From contig CM035307.1 of the NCBI GenBank assembly GCA_002900995.3, forward strand, positions 2,356,001 through 2,420,000: a stretch of DNA of 64,000 bases. The letters run 5' to 3'. Positions 36,401 to 47,650 of this stretch are shown here, piece by piece (position 1 is the stretch's first letter; the number at the start of each line of letters is the position of its first letter). Made by a program: the position numbers and the translations under genes. The DNA comes from Ganoderma boninense. Taxonomy: Eukaryota > Basidiomycota > Agaricomycetes > Polyporales > Polyporaceae. The notes beneath the pieces were generated by a model. The model made no database searches. It had not been told where the DNA came from and saw only the letters and a list, made by a program, of their open reading frames with translations.

Positions 36401-38420
36401 ATCGTCATCGTCCTCCTCGACGTCCTCCATTGGCTCCTCCTTGGACTCCCCATGACCGTTCGTGCCGTTGGTCCCGTTCTTTTTCTTCACGGAACCCGAG
36501 CGATACACCGCGGGGTCGTCCTCCTCCTCGTGCGGAGCCATATAGCACTAGAATAAAAACGATAACAGTCAGCTAGGTACCAGGGGCCTACGGAAGCCGC
36601 AACAACGCCTACCTCCCAACCACCCCACTCGCCGGTCTGCCACCCAACAGGTGCCGCCTCCTCCCTATCGGAGCTGCTCCCCTCCTCCTGGGGCGGCTCG
36701 ACCTGCGGCGTCAGGCCAAGCACGACGTCCAGCCTCGCCTCCGCCGCTTCGCTCGTTGCGAGCGTGTAGTCGAGCCCGGGCCTGAACCGCCGTGCCTCCT
36801 CCGAATGGCGCACAGGCAACAGCTTCGACACGCACGCGAGCCACGCGCGGAACGCCGTGCTGGGATAGAGCTCGTCCTGCAGGCTGCGCACGACGTCGTC
36901 GACGTCCGCGTGCGCCCAGCGCGGGCTGACCGCCATCTTCGGCCCGCCGCCCTCGAGCGGGCGCAGCGTCCCGTACCGCCACTTGTGCGGGGGCCCACGG
37001 AGCTGCCACGCGCCCTGCGAGCCTGCGGAATGTGGTGGGATGCGTGTCGCGCGCTTCGGGCCCAGTCCATCCTGCTCGTCCTTCTCGACGAGTGCGGTGC
37101 GGAGCTTGTCGGCGAGGGGCGCACAGAGGAAGGAGTGCAGCTCGAGGCTAGACTCCTCGACGAAGCGTGAGGCAAGCGCCTTCATCGTGCGGGCCTGGAG
37201 ATACACGGGATTCAGGAACTCAGAGAGGAAGGAGACGTGTTCCTCCGAGAGGGGGTCGTCTGGCAACGGTGGCTCGGCGGTCTCGGGGTAGGATTTGAAG
37301 TCAGTTTGCGTTGAGGCCTGGGAGGCATTGTCAGGCTGAATAATCTGTCGGCAGGTCTGTGGGGCGCAGGGGTGGGACTTACGAGTTGCTCACGAGAGCT
37401 TTTCAATTCGGGCTGCGGTTCTGGCACATAGCCTTCTTCGCCAGGCTGGGCCGAGTGGAACCAGCCGCTAATGCTGAGCCGTTGCCGACCGTCCTCAGAC
37501 TCTCCCACAACGACTTCCTCGACTGAGTGGAAACTGTATCCTGGCTGGACCTCAAAGAAGATGAACTGATTCCAGACTGGAGGAATACTCTTCTCAGGCA
37601 CAGGTTCAGGTTCGGGGAGGCCTTCTGGGCGAGGCTTCACCGGGTATAACTCGAGCGCGCCGCCCCAGTCCGCCTGCCAGCCTTGATAGTGTGGCAGGGG
37701 CATGTAGAGGATATACGAGACGCGTCTGGTGCCGATCACATCGTCATGGTTGAGCAGATGGCAGCCTTTGCGGTACGAGACGACCGACATGTCTTGCTTC
37801 GTGCCTGACAGAGGACCACAGCCGGTCACGGCGCGGAGGAACTCACGGAACATGGGGGAGTAGAGCGCATTGCGGAGAGTGAGGAGGGAAGGGAGTAGCG
37901 CGATCTGCTGCTCGGTGAGGTACGAGAGCGAGGCAAGATCGCCGGTTTGGTACACCTGATAAGATGTAGATTAACACAGGTTGTCAAGGTCGCTCGCCGC
38001 AGACGCGTACGGGGCATCCGCTCTCCGGACGCCGAGGACTGCGCACTGCGGTGAAGATCTGCAGAGAATGCGCGCGATTGCGAAGGAAAGAACGCGACGA
38101 GGACGCACCTTGTAGATGTCTGTCTCCTTCTCTGAGAAGCTGAGCTCTGCGAGCGCCTCGTCCTTAACTTTCTGGAGAAGATCGTCCTGGAACAGCTTCT
38201 CTACCACAGTGTGCTTGAAGGGGGCACTGGTCTCGTAGTCGGTGTGCAGCCTGTGGATATTAGTGGGCGCGAAGAGCCCGGTCGCGAAATGCGGGGTGGA
38301 GTCCGATGTGGGGGAAGCTGGGGTTTCCGATATGTGGCTGGACTTGAGCCTTTTGAGAAGCGATGGCTGCTCCGCGGCGGGGGTGGGGGACGGGGAGCGT
38401 GGATGCGTTTTGGACGCCAT
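36194..38420 (-). CDS. TPA1: Prolyl 3,4-dihydroxylase TPA1/Ofd1 (OGFOD1-like)
   Basis: Four exons (38109-38420, 37383-37955, 36613-37335, 36194-36547) sum to 1962 nt, 653 residues. The N-terminal 2-oxoglutarate/Fe(II) domain shows [19 protein letters not shown] (iron ligands His and Asp), [10 protein letters not shown], the distal His in [10 protein letters not shown], and RLSISGWFH with the Arg that binds 2-oxoglutarate. A related but inactive C-terminal domain follows and ends in a poly-Asp run. The family hydroxylates a proline of ribosomal protein uS12 (Rps23); in fission yeast Ofd1 also controls the oxygen-sensitive Sre1 factor. The start [11 protein letters not shown] is the best-placed ATG. 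Confidence 0.92.
36368..36412 (+). repeat. Trinucleotide run (gtc/atc) coding for poly-Asp in TPA1
   Basis: About fifteen consecutive gtc or atc triplets on the plus strand read as GAC/GAT on the coding strand and give an uninterrupted Asp tract just before the last conserved part of the protein. Such tracts change length easily by slippage in units of one codon. Confidence 0.9.
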
Positions 38421-40074
38421 TGTCTGGCGGGGGGCGTGGAGGGGCAGCAGAGAGGGACGCGTATCTGGAGCGGATGTCAGGAAAGGAGGGGTATATGAGG
38501 CAAGGAGGAGGGATGATGGAGAACGACAGTCTCGGCCAGACCAGACTGCGAAATCTTGCTCTTCCCCCGCAGGCGCCCGCCGCACCCACTACAAATTCTC
38601 CCATGAACCCCTTGCCTCCAGTCCACGCGTCCACCCCGATCCCGACAAACATATCCATATCCATCACCAGTACGTTTCATCTCATCTTTCGGACTCTGTT
38701 TGCTCGCGTAGCCCCAGCGCAGCCCAGTGGCCTCTGGGGTGTCCGTTCTCTTGCACGACCAGGCACAACGCAGGTGTGGCACGGGGAACCCCGGACAGCC
38801 CCATGTGCTTGGTACGTCCACCGCCGCCACGCGTCAATGCCAGACAGCAGGGGACGGCAGTCGAGTACAGTCGTCGGGCGACGCATCCAACGAAAAACCT
38901 GTGCCGTTCTTCAACGCCCGCTCTACAAGCGGCCGAACATCGCTTCGACGTCATGCAGCCAGGCCGGCCCATGAAGAAGACGACATGCTTACAGCACCCT
39001 TCGGTTTCCCCACCAACCCCCGCCGTACGCGAGCCAGTCCCCAGGAGTTCCCGTGCCGGCAACCCCCCACACCCTCGCACCGGCCTATCTTGATGTTCGC
39101 TTCCAGCTTCTGAATTTTCGAACCTCCAGCTCGACTCCGCCGCACAATTGCCGTCACGCTACCGCTTCGTGCCATGTGGCCATCTCGCACTGTTCTGAGT
39201 AGTACTGATCGATAACCCCGGACCAGCCCAGGAGTCCACGAAGGTCCACGAAGAGCGCACTGTTCGAACGTTCAGCTTGAACGTAACCGCCGCCCGGCCT
39301 GCTTCCCACCGCCCGCTGTCACGGCTCTCGAAGCCCAGCTTTCATATGTGTAGCTCGGCCTATCTCCGTCTCTGAGACGATCGTTGGTCGCACGCGGGGG
39401 GCCCATGGGCCCAGTCCAGACCCCTGTGCGGTCATAATGCCCACGACAAAGAACGAGCTAAACATACATGAGTAATGTCGCCGTACGTAACCAGAACGAC
39501 GTCTGTCCATCGACCGAGCTACTGACAGGGCATGAGGCGTACACGAGAGGGGGTAGACACGACAGAACGCAAAGTGTATGCCAGAAATCCAGGTGTTCCG
39601 AGACTCAGAGGCATGCACACTGCAAAGCGGTACCGGGTAGTGAAAGATGGAGATGGAAACTATGATGGACGATGGGGGATGCGATGGGATGGCTGAAATG
39701 TGAACGCGGCGATGTCGATGAAGACGGAAGGATGGGTGGGCAGGGTTTGGCGGGGTATGCACTATCATCAAGGCCTCTCGAGGCACAGGCGAAGGGCTAC
39801 CAGGGAGGAGGGGGTTGGGACATTGATATCGGAACCTACGACGCGATAAGATTATAACCTATACGTACTAGGACACACTCGGATACACGGTCATGCGCGA
39901 TGCGGATGCGCAATAATCATCATCAGTAAGGAAACAGGACACTATTCCGTCCTAGCCAGCCAGGATGGTTTGCCGCCCCCCTCGACACACAAGAAGGAAC
40001 AAGCATCAACCCAGCTGAGCAAGCATGGAACACCGCGAGTCCCGACGGAGACCAGGAGACCACAGGTGGCCCAT
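38421..40074. other. Long intergenic stretch
   Basis: About 1.65 kb upstream of TPA1 and downstream of the four-helix membrane gene. Open frames up to 283 codons exist on the plus strand (38242-39093), but they are low in recognisable structure, partly antisense to the TPA1 first exon, and have no family motif. I see no RNA gene. Confidence 0.5.
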
Positions 40075-41326
40075 TCATGCGGGGAATGGAGCCTTCTCGT
40101 CGTTCACAGGTCGCGAGCTCGTATGCCTATGTGAGTGCGGGTGCGAACGAGCATAAGGGTAGGGGTGTGAGTGCGAGTGCGAATGCCGATGTGACCGCGG
40201 TATTGATGCAGTGGAGGACACGGGGCTCGTAGAGATCCACGCTGGCGTGGCGTGCATCTTGCGAGCATCCTCTTCTGACATCCCTCCAATAGGGACTGTC
40301 GCATAGACAGTGACATCCTCGCCGAATGTTGGGGACTGATGTGAGCGTCCGTCCAACGAGCCTGATGGTGATGTGGGCGTGGGCATGAGGTATATGCGCT
40401 GCAGCGGCACGTCGGTCTTGATTGCGCGCATTCCAAGGATGTGTGTCCGGACGCCAGCGAGAAGTTCTCGGGAGATGTAGCTGTAGTACTGCGACAGGGC
40501 AATGACGATGTGTAGCTGTGGATTCCAAGGCGCGAACATGTCAGCAACCTGATGCAATGTGATCCGGCCTGCCACCACGCCAATGCCTGGCCTGCGCACA
40601 TAGTCGGCCTATGACGGCGAACTATCGACATGGCTCTAAGGAGCCAACAGTCGACAGAGTGCGACAGGCGGACGTAGGTGGCGGTGGCACAGTTGGCGAA
40701 CAAGGAGGACTGGAAGAACACTCACCCTTACGACGATAAGAATGAACATGATGCCAAGCACCGCGACGACTGCACGCTCGAACCACTGCTCGCAGTTCTC
40801 GAGTGAGAGGCCCATCTCCCCCATGTCACGCATGAGCTCGGGGTGCCGTGAGAGCTCTTCGCACACTGACGACCGCACGTACGGCTGGCTGAATGTTGTG
40901 TAGCTGACGCCCAGTGTGGCCAGGGTTACGAACACGAAGTCCGCTATTGAATAATCGCGGTATATGCGCACGAAGAGGCGGACGTGCTGCGGAGGCAGGT
41001 AATTGACGACGCAGGGGAGAGGGAAGACGCCGAGATCAGCGTAATGTTCCGAAGGACGGCTGAAAGGAGTAGACGTCAAGACGTACCTTGGCGATTCCAA
41101 CGAACCCAATGAAACAGGATGCTGAGGCTGCAGCAAAGTATGCGAAGAGAAGGGCCCACACTACCCGGACGGAATCGACTGCCCAGGCATCCGTGGAGCC
41201 CTCCCACTCGCTCTCGCTTTCCCAGCCGAGCGAGCGCGAGAGGGCAAGGAGGCGGAGTGCAAATGCGAGGTTGCACACCGCGCCGACTAGCGAGCCGGCG
41301 AGAGAGAGAGACCTAGAGAGCGACAT
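40075..41326 (-). CDS. Four-helix membrane protein of unknown function with a His/Ser-rich tail
   Basis: Three exons (41087-41326, 40726-40986, 40075-40515) sum to 942 nt, 313 residues. Four hydrophobic helices are visible: LAGSLVGAVCNLAFALRLLA, VWALLFAYFAAASASCFIGF, IADFVFVTLATLGVSYTTF and VVAVLGIMFILIVV. The loop between helices 3 and 4 has two Cys (SSVCEELSRHP ... ENCEQWF) that could pair outside the cytoplasm. The C-terminal cytoplasmic part ends in a run of HRHSHSHSHPYPY-type residues. The family is not one I can name. The second intron (40516-40725) is 210 nt, long for this window, so a small exon may be missed there. Confidence 0.7.
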
Positions 41327-42833
41327 TGAGTTGGATGAGCAAAAACGAAGCCTTAGGCGGGGATGGTTGAAGGGGTCGGCCCAGCAACGGAGAAGGGAGG
41401 GGAGGAGCCAGGGGAGTTTACGACGATTCTGCTGGGGGCGAGGACGACAAAAGATTGGATGCAAGAAGAAGAGGCGGCGTGGTGGAGAGTTGGGCGGGGC
41501 GGCGACGCGGACGGCAAAAGATGGTGGGTTGCGGTGAAGAGCCGCTAGGCGCCAGCGTTGGGCCAGAGCGCTGCGACGAGTCGGGCGGGCGGCTCTGATG
41601 ATGACCAACTCACCTGATGAAGTATCGACCCATGTTCCTGGATTATCTCGGCCTCCTCAACAATGACTCGCAGCCCTGGCGCAGCGACTGCGGCAGTCGG
41701 GAAGTTGAGCGCAAGGGCAGGGCTTAAAGGTTGATGGCCGGATTCCAAGGGGCCAAGCAGATGGGAGGAGAGGGGAGAAGTTGAAACTTAGGGGCAACCC
41801 TACGAAAGCCTCCGACCATTTGGATTAAGTAAAGGGACGTGTGGTCGCACCTACTTTGTCAGCTCAACACCACAGATTTTATGCTGATGCATGATGCGAT
41901 GGTCGAGGCACCCACGAACATGAGCCCAGGTAGTTTTCGGGGCCTGTCGGGCTTGACCGGATCCTCCGACCTCTCATAACATTTCAGTTGCTCGTGGGCG
42001 ACAGATGCATGCGTCTCGCGCACTGGTTCCCTGCGCTCGGTGGTACTTCCGCCTCGCATGGGAGCCTTGAGTCGAACGGGCAAGTCTGTGAACTGGTCCG
42101 ACCAATACAAACGCGCGTCATCGAGGTCTCGAGTCGGGTCGACGTTTCCGATCTCGGCACACCCGGGCTGCACAGCGTCATTGGTCGGCATGGACGATTG
42201 CGCCGCCAAGCAACCGCCAAGCTTCCGAGGGCTTCCAACACTGCCACCTCCTATGTACTTTCCTCTGAACGAACCACATCGTACTTGCTGTACGTTCAAT
42301 GTTTGTTTCAACCGCTACCAGCCGTATGAATGACGCAGCTCGGCCTGCATTGACACAGGTTCTGTGTGAGTGGCGCCGCTGACTACTTAGTGCTGACTCC
42401 GCACAGTTTGCAGAGCGAGTCATAAAAGGAAATCCTGAGTTCCGTCGGCCCCGTGCACATCGCACTTGTCCTGAAAACAATTCTTTAGAGTCATGCTTAA
42501 ACGGGTTGGGGTGCAGAGACGCCAAGGACGACTAATTCCTGCTCACTGTTAGCGTCTGAATCGACGACAGTGAGATATTATGTACTCCCGGAGGATAACG
42601 GCCTCTGTTTCGGCATCCTGCTTACACCTACCAGATCGCCGATTCCGAAGGAAGCGGAACTGGGCTCGAACCCAGTGAATGACCAAGAACTGGTCGCTCA
42701 ACACCAGGCAAATAAAATCTTCATAGAAATTCGTGATCGTACATACTGCTTATTGCGCTGCTTACGCTATCGAAGAACACATAACGGATGCGACCAAATA
42801 CTACTTCCTTCAGGTTTTTGCCGCGTGCCAGTG
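41327..42833. other. Long intergenic stretch
   Basis: About 1.5 kb with only short open frames and no family motif. It includes the promoter of the four-helix gene on the left and the 3' flank of the second RCF2 gene on the right. Confidence 0.5.
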
Positions 42834-43778
42834 TTACGCCTCATTGGCGCTGAGAGTACTTGATTTCGCTTGTTCTTTCTCTTTTTCCCTTTTCTGCAGG
42901 ACGTCCATCCAAGAATGATCTGTGGGCTGTAACGGCGTTTCAATTCCACACCCTTCGAGCAGAGAATACTGTAACCCACCAGGTGTCTGACACCGCGGTC
43001 GTCCTCTTCTTCATATACCCGCGAACGCTGGGCTTGGGTCAAGATGCCGGCGGCGATAATGATGCCAACTGTTAAGCCCTGAGCCCAAACACGCGCCTGG
43101 ACAACCTAGAGCGAATCTGTAAGCGTCGGCTGTGGCATTTAACCGCGTTTGCTGCGAACCTTCTGGGTGGTGCTTTGTATGCTGCAGCTGGGTAAGCAAA
43201 CCAGACACGGTCTCTCAATGGTGTCGACCACTTACGGATCCTTGAGGGCATAGCGAAGTGCACCCGTTATGGCAACGGCCCAGCTTCCAACAATGACACC
43301 GTACTCGTGTCGTCTCACGAAGTCACTAAGCTTCTGACGAGGAGTGAGGTCATCCCAGTTAGCCTCCTGCTGGCGCTGCTGAACGTCTAGTTCCATCTTG
43401 CCCACATCCTTCCTAAACATTGATTCTGCATTGACTGTGTGGGGATGGGAATAGAAATAGGTGCGAAGCGCACCACTGCTCCCGGTCATACGCGATTCCT
43501 GCTTTTTCTGCCGAAATAACGCATGCAGGTACGGCGACGAAGATGATGCCAAGCGCCTTGAGAGACGGCTGGAGGTTGCGGTAGTAGATGGATTTGTGCT
43601 GCAGGTAGTAGGCCGCAGGGATAGAGACGGCTAAGCCCCCTGTCAGACCTTTGAGCCCTCCAATTATGGTAGCGTGCTGGTGAGCATCCTGCTGCTGCTG
43701 AGTTACGAACTAGGACAGCAAATATGTTTGTCAGCGACTGAAATTCGAGACACGTAGCTCGGGATAGACGACCTTCAT
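42834..43778 (-). CDS. RCF2: Respiratory supercomplex factor 2 homologue (HIG1 domain), copy B
   Basis: Six exons (43773-43778, 43474-43709, 43236-43412, 43160-43187, 42980-43105, 42834-42893) sum to 633 nt, 210 residues. Like copy A at 29886 it begins with a 6-nt Met-Lys exon, then FVTQQQQDAHQHATIIGG. The rest follows copy A along its length: a first helix pair (GGLAVSIPAAYYL; LKALGIIFVAVPACVISAE), then HEYGVIVGSWAVAITGA and the HIG1 part STTQKVVQARVWAQGLT with GIIIAAGILTQAQR, and a Lys/Glu tail. It has three more introns than copy A, including a 28-nt internal exon. The two proteins differ at many positions, so the duplication is old. Likely location is the inner mitochondrial membrane. Confidence 0.88.
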
Positions 43779-44816
43779 GGTATTATGTGTTCTCGGTGCA
43801 AGATGAGGGGAGTGGTGTGCGACTGGGACATAGCTGGCGGTGTGGACGGATGGGTCTCCTGTTGAGGAGAGGGTTGCAGATCGGCTGAAGGCGCACGCTA
43901 CACATTGTTGACGTCATGCCGTGCCCCGGCTACTTATCCCATTTCGAATATGGGCGCTTGAAGAAGCGAGGATCCCGAGTCCCGGGAGCTTGGCGGTGCT
44001 TTACTTTGGCTTTATTACTTATTCAACGGCAACAGCTTTGCTCTGGGTCCCATCATCTCTGCCCTTTCCTGGCATTGCGCGTGTACTCTCTCTCCTACCT
44101 TCACAAATATCGACCTTGCTAATTCTCGCCCCTGGAAATGAAGTGCTACATGCATGTAGTGTTTATCCTCTTCACTCTGCACGAGGACACGGCGTTGTCC
44201 ATCAACGTTCTCCTCCAACCTTCAACCTTCAAGCTTTGCTGTGAGATCAGCGGCGCTCGCGTGTCCCTGTGGCATAGCAGGGATGTTCCTTTGTTGAAAT
44301 TACGTCTCCCGAATTCCTCGAACTTAGGCAACAGCCACTTTTTGGGTCTCCGACGCTCGGCTCCGGTCTCCAGCTCAGCCCCAGCGTATCTCGGCTCATT
44401 CAGCTGTCTGTCTTCCAAGCCCTTCTGTAAGTACTGCTAAGCTTCGGAACTTTACGAAGGTTTCTCCTTGGGAGATGGAGTACAGGCTCCTTCTCTCCTT
44501 GCTCGTTGACTGTTTTATCCCAAGCGATGCTTCCCCTGCTCAATTGGATCTCTCTGCTTTAGAGTTGCGGCGCCCTTGTATATGCCGTCTTTTGTCCTTT
44601 CTATGTCAACGTAATACTGCTTTGCAACATACCGTGGCCAAAGTTATGCGAAAACAAAGGAACACGGCTCTCTCTCAAAAAGTCAGGTCCCCTCGGCGCC
44701 TGCACCCAACCACCCTTTCAACTCTCCCTCATCTTGCTGCCGCCTCAGCCTACCTCAGCTCCATCCTTCTGTCATCGATCTGTGCAATAGGCTGTGCTAG
44801 TCCACTGTGATATATC
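43779..44816. other. Intergenic stretch between divergent genes
   Basis: About 1.0 kb, the two-way promoter region of RCF2 copy B and the epoxide-hydrolase-like gene. Short open frames only; nothing recognised. Confidence 0.5.
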
Positions 44817-46152
44817 ATGGACCCTCGTGCGTACAAGGACATCCGAACCAAGTCTGGACACACCTACCACACCTTTGTCTCCCCAACCACCGACGCGTCG
44901 AAGCTCACTCTTCTTTTCGTACACGGCTTCCCCTCGACTGCGTATGACTGGCGCCACCAGGTTGCCTTCTTCACCAAGGCTGGGTATGGGGTCATCGCAC
45001 CCGACTTGCTGGGACATGGTGGCTCGTCCAAGCCCTCGAGCGTGGACCATTACGTCCCAAGCAACGTCGCGGCCGACCTTGTGGACATTCTCGACCAGCT
45101 CCAGCTCAGACGGGTGGTTGCTGTTGGACATGACTGGTGCGTCGTAGTTTATTTCCTATGTCGCCATTCCGAAGCCCTAACCGCCGGCATACCTCTCTCA
45201 TTCACTCGGGCCACCACTATTCGTAGGGGTTCTATCCTCGTATCACGCCTAGGGATGTACTACCCGACGCGCTTCGCGGCGTTTGCCTTCCTCGCAAGTG
45301 GATATTGCCCTCCGCTTCCTGGCTTCGATTTGAAGATGGTGCTAGACAACCAGAAGAACCTGGCTGGTTCAGAGCTGTTCGGATACTGGCTGTATGCGTC
45401 TCCTCATCCACCTCTTCAGTTCGCGATACGATCTGAGTTTTCTGCAGGTATCTGGCCGAAGACTCTGCGAAGAGCGTTGTAGATGCCAACGTGCGCGTTT
45501 CTGTTTGCAATTGCCAATGCTATGCCACTGACGGCGCACTCCGCTATTCTAGTTCGAGTCTCTTCTGACTCTTTGGTACACCTCGGACCCCAATCTCTGG
45601 AAGACCGTCCTCGCCCCTCCCGGCAGACTCGAGCCATGGCTCAGGGCAGGGAAAAAGGCGCCTCTTGCAACGTTTATTTCATCCGAGGTTCGTTGTTCGG
45701 GTTGTCACTCTCCAAGCACGCATACACTAATCAACTCCCATGTTAGGACAAGGCTCGTATGCTGAGCGATTGGAAGAAGGCGGGCGGGCTCGGCGCGGCG
45801 CTCAAGTGGTTCAAAGTCATGGCGTCCGATCTCATGGGCAAGGATGATCAAGGTTGGATGTCCTTTTCCTTGTGCCCTGCCAGGCGTGGCCGCTGACTCT
45901 AGGCGTGGTTTTTTTCTGGCACTAACAGCTGTGCAGAACAAACTGAAACTCGAGCACCCCGTGTTCTTCGCGGGGTGCGCGCGCGACCACGTCTGCGTCG
46001 CGAAGCCGTCAGAGGACATCCTGCGCCAGCTTTGCCCGAACGGCACGGTGCAGGTGTTTGATACGGGCCATTGGGTGCAGCTCGAGGCCCCCGACAAGGT
46101 GAACCGCGCGCTCCTGGCGTGGATCGAGAGGGCAGCACTAGGGCGCAAGTGA
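44817..46152 (+). CDS. Alpha/beta hydrolase, epoxide-hydrolase-like
   Basis: Six exons (44817-45136, 45227-45391, 45448-45490, 45553-45687, 45747-45852, 45929-46152) sum to 993 nt, 330 residues. The oxyanion motif is HGFPSTAYDWRHQV. The nucleophile elbow VGHDWGS, with Asp in the nucleophile place, is rebuilt across the first intron. A cap domain with FAFLASGYCPP follows, then the acid region AGCARDHVCV and the catalytic His in DTGHWVQLEAP. Asp as nucleophile is the mark of epoxide hydrolases and haloalkane dehalogenases; fungal relatives detoxify epoxides from lipids or aromatics. No signal peptide, so cytosolic or peroxisomal. Confidence 0.88.
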
Positions 46153-46495
46153 GCGTACCTTCTACCTACTATTTGGCCCATAGCGTGTGTTTGTATTTGC
46201 TAGCTCTCTCCACCCGTGTATGGATTATGGAGTACTCATGTGTATTGTGTATATTTCTCTTACAAGATCTTGACTCGATATCGTACATAGAGCATAAAGA
46301 GGATTCTAAAATAGTAATTGGCTTGTGAACGAAGGAGATGGATGCGTGGTACTCGGTGCGTCTGTACGACAGCAGGTATCGATACAAGGTGTCCGTAAAC
46401 ATCTGACTATGGCGGAGATGCAAGTAGCTCGAGCTCGGCGGGGGGTATAAGGAAGGTATAACGCAATGAAAGAGCCCCAAGTTCCATACCTGGCT
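46153..46495. other. Short intergenic stretch between convergent genes
   Basis: AT-rich 3' flank of both neighbours; nothing recognised. Confidence 0.55.
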
Positions 46496-47650
46496 TTACG
46501 ACAAGTAGTACCCCGCATAAGTGTCGGCGGCGTTCTCGAATGGCCCCCTCCCCATGGCGTACTGCGAAGTAAGATACTCCATGTGGAGTTCCTGGAGCCA
46601 AGTTGCCCTGTCGAACGGCGAAGTCATAGATGCGACCACAGGGCTGGGACCATGAAGACGTGCTGAGTATGCTGTTGATGTCCCCGAGCGTGTCTGCTGT
46701 TGCGCCGAGGGCTGTCCAGGTGCGGCCGTCGCGGGAAGCTGCCGCCCAAGCCCGAAAGCGTTGCTGTGGTTGACGCTAGTAGGTGCGCCCGGGTTCAAGC
46801 CTCGCTGGGGAGCTTGCTCGTCCGTGGTCGGGCCTCGCGAGATAGTGGCCAGGTTGTCCATGGACAGCGCCGGCTGCTCACCCAAGGCGCGGTTGAAGTC
46901 CTCGTTCGTTTGAGGCGATCCGAAGTTGCCATCCTCGGCGGTACTTGAGATACCAGGTTGCAACGTTCCGAGAGTCGTTTGTGCAGCCTCTACAGAAAAC
47001 GACGTCGTGGAAGCTGACGGGGTGACACTAGCGTTGCCAGAAGTTATGCCAGTCCGGACCTCCGTGGGCCGCGCAACGATGGCGCTATTACGAAGCGGCT
47101 GTGGTCCTGCGGATACTGACAAGGACTGGGTCATAGAAGCGAGGCCGTCTCCGTCCGACGACTGGCGAAGTCCAGAGCTTGTTCCAGTGATGGAGGGAGC
47201 AGAGGCCGCCGCAGCGCAGCTCGAACAGGGACCTAGGCCCGCACCGTGCTTGTCAGCCCTAATGAATAGGAAACGGTGAGGAGAGCGCATAGAATGTGTA
47301 AAGTTTAACCACGGCTCACTCGGTGGAGTTGTTAGGATGCTGCATGGCGGACTCGCTGCGGGACCTGTGAGCACAATCAATCCGCGCGACGTCGAAGGAG
47401 ACGCTATTATTCGCGTGTTAATGGATGTTCGCCTCATAAGGATTCGCGGTCTCCTTACCGGTCTCCGGGAAGATCGCCAGGGGTGGACGGCGTTACACCA
47501 TCGAGACCACGTTCGGCATGGACGGGGGACTGCGGGACGCGAGTGGCTCAGTTGATGAAGAGATGTGAGGTCGTGGGGATGACGTACGTTCTGAACAGCG
47601 ACAATATCGTCTGCGGAGAAGCTTCGGCCAGTGTTACGTGGAGAGGACAT
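46496..47650 (-). CDS. Hypothetical Ser/Thr/Ala-rich protein
   Basis: A four-exon model (47588-47650, 47459-47529, 47320-47364, 46496-47258) sums to 942 nt, 313 residues, with good donors and acceptors; the region also reads open without splicing. The protein begins MSSPRNTGRSFSADDIVAV, has one small Cys pair (GPCSSCAAAA), then a long Ser/Thr/Gly/Gln-rich stretch, and ends MGRGPFENAADTYAGYYLS. No domain recognised. The composition suggests a disordered regulatory protein, which is inference only. Confidence 0.55.
   Translation of the reverse strand: MSSPRNTGRSFSADDIVAVQNVRHPHDLTSLHQLSHSRPAVPRPCRTWSRWCNAVHPWRSSRRPVRRPRILMRRTSINTRIIASPSTSRGLIVLTGPAASPPCSILTTPPSEPWLNFTHSMRSPHRFLFIRADKHGAGLGPCSSCAAAASAPSITGTSSGLRQSSDGDGLASMTQSLSVSAGPQPLRNSAIVARPTEVRTGITSGNASVTPSASTTSFSVEAAQTTLGTLQPGISSTAEDGNFGSPQTNEDFNRALGEQPALSMDNLATISRGPTTDEQAPQRGLNPGAPTSVNHSNAFGLGRQLPATAAPGQPSAQQQTRSGTSTAYSARLHGPSPVVASMTSPFDRATWLQELHMEYLTSQYAMGRGPFENAADTYAGYYLS

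Noticed and set aside
38242..39093. Open frame of 283 codons on the plus strand
   Set aside because: Starts antisense to the first TPA1 exon and shows no domain, helix or coiled coil; GC-rich chance frame is more likely.
42640..42710. tRNA-like B-box (gggttcgagccc on the minus strand) with a possible T-arm
   Set aside because: No matching acceptor stem, and the candidate anticodon loop lacks U at position 33.
43413..43473. Apparent frame break in the second RCF2 gene
   Set aside because: The acceptor tgtttag at 43413-43419 restores the frame and the alignment with copy A.
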